Of a DNA stretch of 64,000 nucleotides, positions 12,255 through 30,560 are shown piece after piece. The stretch lies in NCBI RefSeq assembly GCF_004798865.1, contig NW_025335468.1:5371284-5435283 (forward strand), given 5' to 3'. The notes below the pieces were generated by a model. That model saw only the letters and a list, made by a program, of their open reading frames with translations. It was not told where the DNA came from and did no database searches. The translations under genes and the position numbers were made by a program. This DNA comes from Varanus komodoensis. Taxonomy: Eukaryota; Chordata; Lepidosauria; Squamata; Varanidae. Position 1 is the stretch's first letter. Each line of letters starts with the position of its first letter.

Positions 12255-12600
12255 AGAAAAACACAATGAGTTGGTTCAGACAACACAGTGATTCACAGCT
12301 CTGAGTTCCTGTGTTGTCTGCACCTAGCTGTGTGAACCGCCCCGAGGCTTCGGCAAGGGGCGGCATAGAAATGTTTTAATAAATAAATAAAATAAAAATA
12401 AACAAGCCATGGCTTGTTAAATGTGAATGATCTGTGCAAAGCACCCATGGTTTGTTGTTGGGTTGTGCACTGTGGGTTGTTAACTAGTGATCTCAGCTGT
12501 GTTCAGACCACACAATAACCCATGTTTCAACAACAAGCCATCATTCAACAGCAACCCACACTCAGCCCGTGAATGTGGGTTTTAATGTTGTCTGAGCCCA
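12255..12600. repeat. Compound repeat: hairpin family B interrupted by an L2-like tail
   Basis: The flanks carry repeated CATGGTTTGTTG, GGGTTGTGC, AACAACAAGCCAT and TGTTCAGACCACACA motifs that pair with one another. The same vocabulary is seen in the hairpin at 53031-53178. An L2-like tail (12334-12403) sits inside. This looks like a non-autonomous DNA element with a later LINE or SINE insertion, but exact boundaries are uncertain. Confidence 0.5.
12334..12403 (+). mobile_element. L2-like LINE or SINE 3' tail
   Basis: GAACCGCCCCGAGGCTTCGG, then GGGGCGGCATAGAAATG, then AATAAATAAA repeats. This is the widespread squamate 3' tail that I associate with L2-type LINEs and the SINEs they mobilise. 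The same tail occurs at 17816-17875. Confidence 0.6.
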
Positions 12601-13655
12601 GCCAGTCTATGATTAGGTTCATGGGCATGCTAAGGCATGGCTTTGAAGCCACTGTGACTTAGTGTGTTGTCTGAAGTTAGTGCCCCCACAGTCCCAAAGG
12701 GTGGGGGCTTTGTGGCTACAAAACTACACCAACAATCCATGGCTATTGATAAAGTTTTGTAGCCTCCCTTTAACTTTCTTAATCATCTGAAGTTGGATGA
12801 TACAAATCCAGGTGAAGCAGAAAACCTGATAGGGTTGCTTGGCCAGAGTGGCAGAGAGGATCGCCACCATCCACAAATTAAAAGCCCAACACCTGGGGAA
12901 GCAGAAAACCAAGCAGCGACAGCGTGTGCTTGCTGATAACCACTGTATCCCATATTGCCCAATAACTTAAACTATCTAAATGGAACAGGGGCATGGCCTC
13001 CATACTAATTACTTTCAGAGCTTAATTACTGGAATGGAAGCCATTTTCTGTTCCCGTTAACATACTTAAAATTCACAGGTCAAATTCTCAGCTCAGTAGA
13101 CAGGAATTGGAACTAAACATTGAGGGACTCATCACACTTCATTTCTCAGGTGCACATGAAAAGATGTGCTAAATTTGCAGCCCACACACATAAGCAGAAA
13201 TACCTCGTAGTTTCTTGCTATGGGTATAAAACTGGTTTAATTCCATTAACTTTAGTACAGATTTGAAGGTTAGCCAAGATGGCAGCCCTGTGGCCATTGT
13301 TTGCTTTCAGAGATAGCTCTTTTGTTGACTTTGAATTTGTTTGCTGCTTGCACTTCCAGAGATTTTTTTTCTCCTGCAGGGACTCTTTAATTTTACTTTA
13401 GTTCAATATAGGATTTATTCCCTCCCAACAATAACAGACTTATGTCAATGTATAGCAAGGGCATACCAACTTGTCAGAGAGAGCCTTTCTCAGACAGCTT
13501 GCTTTCTCTTGTTGGATGCTTACTAAGGTTTTTCTAGGTTTCAAGGCACACACATTCCTTTTTAATCCATACTGCAGAACCATCCTTCCCAGACATGCAT
13601 TCAGACCTCACTGTTTATAGGCTTGCACACAATTCCCTCCTCAGGTTCCTGGATC

Positions 13656-13800
13656 ATGGTAACCATAATTTGCTGTGATGTCTGATTTGGAGTTGCTATG
13701 GTTTCCAAGTGGCTTTCTCATTCTAGTTTGGAAAGAAAGTACAGTTAGCAGTAACCCAAGCTTTCTCATTTCAGACATCATGGCAAACTATGATTCCTAA
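13656..13800. repeat. Inverted repeat of about 145 bp, MITE-like
   Basis: The left arm (about 13656-13688) contains GGTAACCATAATTTGCTG and TGATGTCTGATT. The right arm (about 13769-13800), reversed, reads GGAATCATAGTTTGCCATG and ATGTCTGAAA, so roughly 30 bases pair with a few mismatches. The loop is about 80 bp. The superfamily is unknown. Confidence 0.6.
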
Positions 13801-14319
13801 GCAATTAAAGAAAACTGCAGCACATGTGAAAGGAGGGTGGAAGGTATGTATAAACTCACAGCTTCTTCCGGATGGCCAAGCCATGGTTTGACGATGACAT
13901 CAGAACTGGGGAAAATTAATACGACAAGAAATATGAAGCTGCTGTCATTCTATATTGCTTTAGTTCCCCTTTCCAGTAATGCGTAACAACAAATGACATC
14001 ACTACACTGGTGTGTGTTCCCACATTTCTCTTACCTGTAGTCAATTATATGGAGAAAAACATGGCATGAAGTGATGTCATGTGTTGTGCCATATTGTGTG
14101 TCACCAGAAAAAAAAGGAGGAAAATGTGGAGGAGCCGCCATTGCCTCTTTTCCTCAGTATCTACTTCTGCCCTGAAGCTAGTGACTCAGAGAAAATCTAT
14201 GCTGGGGAAATAAGTATATTTTTAGTAACAGGTATGAAAATCATAGTATATACAGTTATTCAGTTTGAATCATGGTGGAGAAGCAAGTATTCTGACTTAT
14301 TCACCAGGTCCTATAAATC

Positions 14320-14433
14320 AGCCTTTGCCAGCCTGGTGCTCTCCAGATGTCTTGGATGCCAACTCCCATCAGCTCCATGCAGCATGGTGAAGGGGCTGGA
14401 ATACTGGGAAGGCACCAGGCTGAGGAAGGCTGC
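14320..14433. repeat. Hairpin family A copy
   Basis: AGCCTTTGCCAGCCTGGTGC, TCTCCAGATGTCTTGG and ACTCCCATCAGC form one side, with GGAAGGCACCAGGCTGAGG on the other. The flanks share CTATAA (CTATAAATCA before, CTATAAGCCA after), a possible degenerate target duplication. Confidence 0.7.
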
Positions 14434-15710
14434 TATAAGCCAATGTGCACTCCCAGTCACTCACAGGATCCCGTGTACACGAGTGGGCAAGGCTTCATAA
14501 TGGTGGGGTCACCTAAGCTCTGAGGTCCGCTAATCAGGGCCAGGTGCAAAGTGGTGGAGCAGAGGCAGTCGAGTGAATTGCCTATTGTACCCTGTGAGCC
14601 GTATGCTGCCTTCACCAACACCAACCCACATCTGAGTTACTATAGATCATTCCATTTTACTTGCCCTGGTTCATCATCTACAAACCATCCAGAGATCGAC
14701 CAGTGAATCCAAATTTACAGTGCTCGCCCCTGCCATATAAGGTTGCTGGTAGCATGGGCAAGGACAGCATGGCTGGAAACTGCTGTACTCATCTTACAGC
14801 CTCTGCCTGGTCCATGCACAGTACCTCCGTTTTGAGCAACGCACTTGTAAAGCTCTGCCAGATGCCTTTCCCTGCGTGCCTGCCGGCTTGTCGGGGGCTT
14901 CCCAAATGATCTGCTGTGGCTCACTGGCGACTGGGAGCGGCAAAAGAGCAGGTGCGCTTTTAGTGGTGGAATGCGAAAGAGGGGAATTGCATTGGATGAG
15001 AGCTCATTCGTTCAGGTACTAAGTCCAGGAACTCTTGACTCTGAGCATGTATCTGCTTGGTTGTGTCCTTTGTGCTGCCCAACGTTTGCTCAAGGCTTGA
15101 GTCTAGGTTTTCTGTAGGATGTCTTTGAACAGGGGCAATGAATGTTGGCTTGCCATTTGTGGAGAACTGGGTGGCAGAGGGTGTGAGCCCTCCAGCAGGT
15201 GAATTACAGGCCCAAGCAATATTGTAGCTACTGAGTATCTTCATGGGATTAGAATATCTCCAGTGCACAATGACCTGTTTTGGGACCACCATTCCATCTT
15301 TGATGTATCACTTAATGAACAGACTTAACACTCTTGCTGTGCCAGTAGGTACTCATTTGAGCACAGTTTGATGAGAGAGAAAGAGTTGTGGTAGCTCTTC
15401 CTATATCCACTCTTAATTACTGGGGTTTCCTGAGTATTGTTCCCCCCCAGCTTTACAGACCACTGAATAGTCCAACAGGGCTCTCTAATAAAATCCTAAC
15501 CCACATTATACATTTCAGTGTCAGGTCAAAACCAATTTACTCTTCTGTCATTACAGGTCATGATTTTATATTGGTTTTTATCTAAATAATGATAGGTTGC
15601 TCTGGTTTAATGTTATTTATTAGTATTTTATTTCTTTGATGTGGTTGTTATTCCTTGGTATTCCCTTGTATTTTTGTGATTGTTTTGGCAATGGATTTCA
15701 TGGATAGTTG

Positions 15711-15790
15711 TTTTAATATCTGTAAACACTTGTAAACCATTCTGAGAGCAAGCGCTGAGAGAATGGTCTATAAAAACCACAAATAAATAG
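15711..15790 (+). mobile_element. Degenerate LINE or SINE tail
   Basis: CTTGTAAACCATTCTGAGAG, then GAATGGTCTATAAAAACCAC and AAATAAATAG. This resembles the squamate tail in which a GC-rich stem precedes a TATAAATAAA end. It is strongly diverged. Confidence 0.45.
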
Positions 15791-17815
15791 GGAAGGCTGC
15801 CCATTATTATTACCCTCCTCCTGTGCCATGATGCTCATGGTTCACTCTTCCTTCTTCCTACCCTCCTGAAGATGCTTCTGTCAGCCTCACTACAGTACGG
15901 GCATAGTAGCCACAAGAGGTTATGAGTGCAGTTGCAACTGTGGTGCCCCCTTGTGCTGTCTGTGCGCACTTGCATAGACATAACTAAGCATGTAGAGATG
16001 CAGACTATGACACAGTGGTGGCCTTCTCAGTGGGACACAGGATTGGGCTGCAAAATAATCAAGAATAAAGCCAGCACATAGGCTACAAGTCAGAGAATTT
16101 AGAGAAGGAACCCAGAGAAAGGCTTCTTACTTAATCTAAGCTGGCACCCAGGAGCTGGCATGTTATTCCCCAAAGATGCAATGCTGGATGAACAAAAAGC
16201 AAAGGCAGGGTAACTCAGGCACTCCAGAAACAAATATAGCCTAAAACTGAATGTTGTTTTTGCAGGCATTTTCCTAGATAATGTGGCAGGCATACAAAAC
16301 ATAAGCTCTCCAACCAACTGTGAAACACAAATGCCAGAATTAATCACTTAATGCCCTTTGCATTAGGATAAAGCATGCGGTTTAAAATACAACAGAGCAC
16401 TTTTAAATGAGAAACTGCTGAATACTGGAAAAAAGAGAGCAATCTCCCACATCCCAGTAATAAATGCAAAAGGAAACTTACCTTGTAAAGATTCATAGAA
16501 CCAATGAGAATAATGACCAGGAGGTTTATAATGTTTCTGTATCAGGCTTATGTTTTTAAAGAAGCAAACTGATAAAATCAAATTAAAGGCATCTTGGCAA
16601 AAGCGGACACCTATGTGGAAGATGCTGTGCACTGCTGGTGGTTCCTGTAACTAAAGACATATCTGTAGTGTGTCTTCTCTGCAGTTTCCACTCTCCATTA
16701 TATGCAGGGCAAACAAAGACACTCCTTACATTTGTGGAAAATGTATTCTCTCAAAGGTATTCGGATACCAGGCCTCAGATTTATATTGCCACATTTTTGG
16801 CCAACATGTTTCAGAAGAGGCCACTTAGCTCTCTCCAAATATGTGTCAAAGAATTTTTCCAACGGTTCTTCTGTCTTAAAAATTCTTGGAGCATCTTAAG
16901 ACAATAGTAGTATCAAAAAGATTATTTGTGTCATATTTGAAGAAAGGTGAGTGCCCCCCGGGAGTCTTTTTCAAAACGTGTTGGCTGTAATAAACAGCTT
17001 TCATGCACCTGAGAGGATTTCTCCTTCTGAGACACCTAAGTACCTTTGCCTCTTTCTGTTTTCTTACCACATTTATAGCAACCTTTATTGCATGGAGGGG
17101 CCCAAGCAGCATACCTGCCATTCCGAGCTGGTCTTCCATTCAGGCATTGGCCATGCTCAGACTTTCTGAACTTCAGCAAGGCTGCTCTAATTTCTGACCA
17201 TGTCCTTTTAATGTTTCAGCAACTATCATGGTTGGCAAAAAAAACTTTTCTTCTAGTAGGCAAACTGCATTTATAATTAAATGAAAGGGTTTCTGATATT
17301 ATGGGGTTAATGTTATCAGACCAGTAAAGAACAAAAAGGACACATAATATGCCAAAATAGATGTAGTTTGCAAAAATAATTTTCTGAGATGGGTGCAGGG
17401 AGACAGGCTTTTTCTTGTAACTGGAACATTATTTATTAAACTGAGATTTTATCTCGAAGCTGTTATGAAAATGCCTGGCCTAATATGAAGCTAGCATTTG
17501 TTTAAAACGCTTAACTATCTTGTTCTTTAAAGCTGAAGGAGGAAAATATTTTTTTAGTTTTACAAAAGGCAAAGAGAACAGAATAGGCCTCCACTTCCCA
17601 AGTTATTTCGCCACCCCTTGTGCAAGCAGTTAGTCACCTCCATTGACACCCTAATGGGAAGGCTACCATAGAGTTGCAGAGAAACTAGAAGGAACACCTT
17701 TATGTACCCACTTCTTACTTACACTTGACACACAATGGCACTCCATGTGCTTAAAGACATCCAAAAGTATGTTGGCAACTAAAGACAAGACATTTTAGCA
17801 TGCTGTCAAACTAAT

Positions 17816-17875
17816 AGGCTTCGGCGAATGGGGCGGCATAAAAATGTTTTAATAAATAAATAAATAAATAAATAA
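17816..17875 (+). mobile_element. L2-like LINE or SINE 3' tail
   Basis: GGCTTCGGCGAATGGGGCGG then CATAAAAATG and a run of AATAAATAAATAAATAAA. It is the same tail as at 12334 with little divergence, suggesting a fairly recent, heavily 5'-truncated insertion. Confidence 0.65.
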
Positions 17876-18805
17876 TAGCATATTTCTGCATTAGTGGTGA
17901 GGTGAAAAATTTTCATTGCCTCCTTTTCGGTCCTTTGGCAAAAAGCAGATGTTCGTTTTCCAAGTTCCCACAGCAGTGTGAAGGAAATGATGGGCATCTA
18001 AGTATTTCTCTCCCAACTTAACTCATGTAACAACTGATCCCAGCATTGACAGCAAAGCATATGGAACAGATGCAATTCCTTTTATTAGGGGGATGTAAAG
18101 CTTTGAGTTGCACAGAATTCTAAGGTAAACATTTAAGAGATGTATTAGCTGAAAGGATGAATGTACCTCTTACTCATGACATGGCTCTGAGTTACATGCT
18201 ACAGCATGAAGCATTTAATAAATACACCTCTTCCTATGTATATGATTTTTAGAAATTGCAAGGGTAAGTAAGCAGGCCTCTCAGCTGCTCTGACATCCTG
18301 AAGCGGCTCACTTTCCCTCAACTTTTGAAGCTTATGCTACAGCTCTGGTAAATGGACTGCCAGTTTTGCAATGTGACATGTAAGAGAAATAGAAGGAAGA
18401 TTGTGTTTGCAATATACCACAGTAGCTTTGAGGATGTTTCTCAGATTGCGCACAAGAGATTGAATTTGATGGATATTGCCCCTTCCCCCACTTAAAAAAA
18501 ACCCCAAGTCAAATTCATCCTACATTTTTATTAGTTTTTCACATCACAACCCACAAGTCATTCAGCCAGATCTCAGGTCTTTAAGATAAGTTCATATTGT
18601 GCAAATGCACAGAGGAATATTGGACAGAGGAGTCTCTTCTCGCCACCCCACACATTTTAACATTGATAAATGCCAGCAGCAAACAACCTGAACGCGCCGT
18701 TAACTCTCTCCAGTTTCTTGAATGAGCTTCTGAGTAACAGGAGCAGTACAGGGGAGGGAGAAGGGACATTCCTTACCATATTTTGAACAAGCTGTATTTA
18801 TAAGC

Positions 18806-18811
18806 TTTATT
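18806..18811 (-). terminator. Candidate polyadenylation signal of POLR2L
   Basis: AATAAA on the minus strand, about 300 bases after the POLR2L stop codon (19109-19111). It is the first canonical signal downstream. Cleavage would fall near 18790, giving a 3' UTR of about 320 bases. A second AATAAA at 18527-18532 could make a longer form. Confidence 0.5.
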
Positions 18812-19108
18812 AAAAGCACTGCCAGTGACTTGGAGTAGTTTTAAAAATTCACCGTTCTCCAAAATCAATATGATTCTGATGAACTTTCATCCCTGCTTTA
18901 ATTAAAACTACAATCCCCAACTGTGTGGAAGTGGATTTCATCTTTCTGTAATTTCCTTTGAAGAGGTTAGAAGCTGTGGCAAAACTGTGGGGAGAGTGAA
19001 ATCCCTCCCTGAGCATGATCTGCATCCGTAACCTCAACTGTCTAGCTTGTGGATTTCTTGCAGCACACTGGTCCACGTGAATGGAGTATCATATATTCCC
19101 CCTGCTCT

Positions 19109-26470
<7,362 letters not shown>

Positions 26471-27660
26471 GAAAGCACATGATTTGGTGTATCTTGATTC
26501 CTGAATGGAATATATGGCCCTATGGGTAGCTTGGATTTTCCAGTCTGAAATTAGACACAGAGCGCCAACCTCAAAGCTGCAAATAGGGAACTGACATTAT
26601 CCCACTCTCCACCAGTATGGAAAAACCCCTACTGGCTGGCCTGAGGCTGGGATAGCAAGCTTGGAGAGGGGGGATGGGGTCATTACAATGGGTGGGAAGA
26701 GGAGGAGACTGGAAAAACAAGGATATGAGCTATTTTTGAAGCCTCTCCAACTCTCTTCCTTTCCAAAACGGCCCAGCTAGACAGGCAAGAAAAATCAAGG
26801 GAAAAATGCAGGGTTTGAAGATGGAAAGGCATTTATCACCTCCCTGTTTCTGCCACCTCTCCCTCTGCACAGGGTAACCGTAAGCCTCTGAGTTTGGTGG
26901 CTCATCAGCATCTAAGGCACAGCCAAACAACTGCACCCTTAAGTCTGCAAGGCCAAGCATTTACAGCCTGTTACTTTTCAAGGGAAGAAATATAGTGAAG
27001 TCAACAGGATATAAAAGTGATTACCTTAAGCTGGATTGTGCCCTTGTTTTGCAGTATCTTTTTAAAAAATTAACTCTACAATCCAACTCTGAACCATTTC
27101 CTCAGATCCAAGTGCCACTGACAGAAAACAGTGTGGAAGCACCTTATCCTTCAGAATTCTTGAAGTGGGTGAGGGCAGAGTGCCCCAAGTAAGCAAAACC
27201 AAACTATATGTGCAATATACTTCTGAGTAAATATATTCATTGTCATATTTACTCTTAGACTTACTGAAGGTGTAGTCCCTTAACCAGCAAGGGAGCAATC
27301 CTATGTCCTCCAGACAATATCTGGACTGTCGTAAGATGCTGCAAATCTTTTCCTCTAAGCCAAAAGAAAGAACTGTGAGCTCAAAGATCTCACTGTGGAT
27401 ATTCCCTCCCTTCCAAGGAAAACTTCTCTTAGCAAGGTCTCAGCTTCGAGGTGCCACAAGGTTCATAGCAAACACAAATAATCTTGTGGCACTTAGAAGG
27501 CCAACATTTAATATACTGTTAAAGATTTATGAGCTAGAACCCATATGATCAAAGCCACACAAGCTATGAACAAGTTCTTAAGGTAGTTTTTAACAATATT
27601 TTAACCAATGGGGATTCTCATTGTTTTTAAAACAAGTCAAACCAGTTTTTTTCCAGGTGC
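26471..27660. other. POLR2L 5' UTR intron sequence, no gene seen
   Basis: This lies between the acceptor at 26438 and the CpG island. A GC-rich block at about 26550-26960 ends in CTGCACCCTTAAG, like the end of the TIR element at 21853, and may be a relative. An ACTTCTGAGTA-type repeat lies at 27205-27305. Frames here are chance. Confidence 0.5.
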
Positions 27661-27665
27661 TTTCA

Positions 27666-28320
27666 GCATCGATATGGAGTTGGAAGTAATTCTTGGATTA
27701 CTGGAGTCAGAGTTGATAAAATGTACTGACTCTGTCTCCTAATAAATTTAAATTATAATATAAATATATAAGATTTCCTATTTCACAAAAATAATTTGAA
27801 AAACCTATTTTTCCAGGTTATATTTTCAGGATATAGTTTCATTTCACATATTAGTAAAAGTGGCACTCCATGAAAAAATTCACAATGGCTAAAAGTGTTA
27901 ACAAAGTTGTTTTGTTTTTGAACGCTTTACAATTAACAGATGGGAAATATTGTGTGTGTCAATTTATTACAGAAGATGATAGCAAAAAAGCATGTGCTAA
28001 GAAAGTTAATACTTTTTGTGGTACTGATAAAAATGAACCTACAAGAGCATCCAATTTAAAACGACACTTGCTGTGTTTTCATCCTAGTGTTTTAAGTTGT
28101 GCATGAGAAAGACTGCCATACAGACATCTCATCTACTTCAGAGCTAAAGAAAACATCATTAATCTACTAGGGGCCAAACGCGACTACCAAGAGTCTTTAC
28201 ATCTGACAAAGTTGACTGCTTTCAATCAATATAGGAAATAATAAGTAATATATTCCTATATTGCTATACAAATAAAGGACTGGGAGGTACCATACATTGA
28301 TAAGTCAGAAGTTTTATGTA
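27666..28320 (+). mobile_element. hAT-type DNA transposon relic with BED zinc finger
   Basis: The frame at 27870-28106 (78 codons, ATG at 27870) encodes a zinc-binding module: CVCQF near residue 28, a CGTDKNEPTRASNLKRHLL block, then CFHPSV. C-x-C followed by NLKRHL-x-x-FHP is the layout of BED fingers at the N-terminus of hAT transposases. Upstream non-coding sequence (ATGGAGTTGGAAG, GGAGTCAGAGTTG, TGACTCTGTCTCC) resembles the GGAGTCGGAGTCGG-rich 5' region of a hAT family known from several vertebrates. No catalytic RNase H-like domain follows, so the element is truncated. The left end near 27666 (CAGCATCG) is a guess, and the right end is undefined. Confidence 0.6.
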
Positions 28321-28389
28321 GGGACTGCACAGTTTTTAGCACGGAGGGGGTGAATGAGCTCCCAGAAAAGCTGCCATTCTAGCCTAACT

Positions 28390-29160
28390 ATCGGCTCAGG
28401 GTCGGGCTGCCAGCAGACAGAAACGTGATCCGGGAGGCGAAAAGGCCACTCCCGTTTCTACCGAAGGTGGCTTAAACCTGCGGAAACGATTTCGCCCCGC
28501 TTCCCGCACCCGTTCCTTTCACAATATATGATTTACTAGCAGCGACCTTAAGCCGCTCCCTCCGCTTGTTCTGAGTAGGTGGAAAGGTGTTCGACACAGA
28601 CGCGCAAACCCAAAGCACAGCGCAGCGCCAGGCTCGTCCTCCTTCCACCGCGGAAGGAGCCGGACAGTTTGCGCGCTCGACCCGCATCCCGATCCCGAGA
28701 ACACTCACGACGTGCCCCGCGCGCCACACTCAGCCCTCCAGCTCGACGCGGCGCCGCACGCTTTGCAACCGCCGCGCCACGCCCCCTCTCCGGCCACTAC
28801 TCCTCCCCCCCAAAAATGGGGGTGTTGTGTTTCCTAGCTTCCGAGGCTTACTTTAACCTTATACTGCGCTCAGCGATAACACCGGGAGGTATTCGTGGGA
28901 AACAGCGCAGTCCGTTACCGGTTGGGAAATCGTGCTATTCCTTTTTTGTTTCATGTTTACTCCCAACTCCTCCCCAGAACGACAAAGTGGTACATTCCAA
29001 GAGGTACGGCGTCGCGGTTGGCTCAAGATAACCGCGTTCAGTTAGAGAGCTTCGCGATTCTCGTGTGCGCGGCGTTGAGTGGCAGCTGAGGCGTTCGGAT
29101 TGCAGAGCGCTGGGTTTAGGCAGCTGAAGCAGCGGTTCACTGGAAGCAGCGAGTGAGTGT
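28390..29160. promoter_or_regulatory. CpG island core, probable two-way promoter
   Basis: Dense CpG, high GC and no TATA box, in contrast to the AT-rich flanks. On the minus strand it is the only plausible source of the POLR2L first exon; a good donor GTGAGT lies at 28708 reading down, which would end that exon at 28709. A GC box (CCACGCCCC) is near 28778. On the plus strand GCAGCGA|GTGAGT at 29153, or CAG|GTATCC at 29164, could end a first exon of a gene going right. In mammals POLR2L and TSPAN4 are head-to-head, so the right-hand partner may be TSPAN4. The frames here (for example 28579-29031) are GC-driven shadows. Confidence 0.75.
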
Positions 29161-30330
29161 CAGGTATCCCCTTTGGATTTGCCTTGCTTTGCCACTGCGT
29201 TCTTTTGTAGACACGTGTTACTAGAGTTCTCTTCTTTTTTTTCTGATGGAGAGTTTTTAAAAGGGGCGAAGGTGGGAGGGTGGGGTTCTTTTCCCCTTAC
29301 CTTGATATGTACTGTAGATTGAAAAGTGCAACTGGTGGTGGTGATGTTGCAGCTGAGCCGGGTCAAGTTTTTTCCCTCCTTGAGGATGGGAGCGAGAAAA
29401 TTAAAAAAACGGGGCACAAGAAAGAGGTGGTAATCGCTTTTGCTTGTCGGTCCGCTATTCGATTGTCTTGCTTCGGAAAGCAGCTGCTCTGATCCTCCGC
29501 GACTTTGGGCGATTTCTCGTTGCACCGCCGAGCGCGTTCGAACCTGTAGCAGCTTGCGGGTGCGTTTGACTTGGGGAGATGCTTGGAACTAGTTGTCTCA
29601 GCTGGCAATTGCAATCGCGGATAGATCTATTTTAAAGCAGCCTTTCCCCAGCCTGGCGTCCTCGTTGGACTGCAATCCCCACCATTTCCAGCTGGCTGGG
29701 GATGATGGGGATTGCAGCCCAACGTGTCCGGAGGGCACCAAGCTATTTTAAAGCAACCGGAGACAACTTTAAATGGAAACACTCCCGCTGGGGAAAGAAA
29801 GAGAAAAAGGGTGGCGGTAGAAAACCTTCTTTTTAACATGGAGACGGAACCACGAGAAAATGCAACTGTTCGTAGTCGTTAATCCATCCTGCTTTCCCCC
29901 TAAGACTTTTCCTGCTCCGGTCAGACGTTTGCACCGCTGGAGGAGGGAAGCTTCCCTCTTTCCTTCCCACTGAGTGTTAAGTTGATGGATCCGGTGGCTG
30001 CTGGTGTCACGCGAAAATTTGCCCAATATAGATCTTTATAGACAGCGTCGCTGCTCTCCGAAGCTCTCGGGGGCGGGACCCGCTGTTGCTCCGTCTTTTC
30101 GGAGAAATAGGCGCTCCGGGGCTAGCACGTCTGCAGCCCTATCTAGGGAATGTGCATTTATTACTCGGAAGTCCACGGATGTCAGAGATTTACAGCCCAA
30201 AATGCGTGCCTAGGGTTCGAAGCCTGACCGTGAGCGCATAGAGGCAGACGTCTTAAATGAAATCGGTGGAGCGCCTGCGTCCAGCGGGCGAGCTCGTCCT
30301 CTTGAATTCAGCAGGGCTTACCTTCGAGCC
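29161..30330. promoter_or_regulatory. CpG island shoulder
   Basis: CpG frequency stays raised, with a canonical GC box (GGGGGCGGGACC) at about 30069-30080 and CpG-rich patches near 29500 and 30100-30310. It may hold enhancer or alternative promoter activity for the rightward gene. No splice-bounded coding exon is recognised. Confidence 0.45.
29627..29755. repeat. Hairpin family A copy flanked by a 13 bp direct repeat
   Basis: The element (29640-29742) has GCCTTTCCCCAGCCTGGCG, GTTGGACTGCAATCCCCACC, AGCTGGCTGGGG, ATGGGGATTGCAGCCCAAC and GGAGGGCACCA, a clear palindrome. It is bounded by CTATTTTAAAGCA at 29627-29639 and again at 29743-29755. This looks like an intact target-site duplication and makes this the best-delimited copy. 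Confidence 0.8.
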
Positions 30331-30424
30331 AGCCGTCTCGTGCAAAAGATGAGGCTGTGCTTTCAATAACTACAAACCAGCCCGTGTGTCTTGCTTTTTA
30401 AAATTCCAGGTAGCTTAGCGTGGC

Positions 30425-30560
30425 ACGTAAAATTCTGCTTTTCTCCTCACGACAACCCTGTGAGGTCGATTAAGGGTGAGAGAAATTGACTGGTCCGAAG
30501 TGAGCCAGTGAAAGCTTTATAGGTGAGTGGAGATTTGGACCTGGGTCACCTTGGGGAAGC
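30425..30560 (+). repeat. MIR-like CORE-SINE copy
   Basis: TTTTCTCCTCACGACAACCC, TGTGAGGTCGATTAAGG, ACTGGTCCGAAGTGAGCCAG and GGAGATTTGGACCTGGGTCA follow MIR order. It lies just outside the CpG island. Confidence 0.75.

Larger units (their letters stand above)
12601..18526. other. Non-coding stretch downstream of POLR2L
   Basis: No exon is recognised. Repeats within are listed separately (13656-13800, 14320-14433, 15711-15790, 17816-17875). In mammals CD151 lies next to POLR2L on this side. I looked for the tetraspanin C-terminal and CCG-motif exons and did not find them, so CD151, if syntenic, lies outside the window. A second minus-strand AATAAA is at 18527-18532. Confidence 0.55.

Noticed and set aside
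28579-29031. 150-codon plus-strand frame in the CpG island, with other overlapping frames on both strands
   Set aside because: Arg/Pro/Ala-rich translation typical of any GC-rich island read in several frames. No domain.
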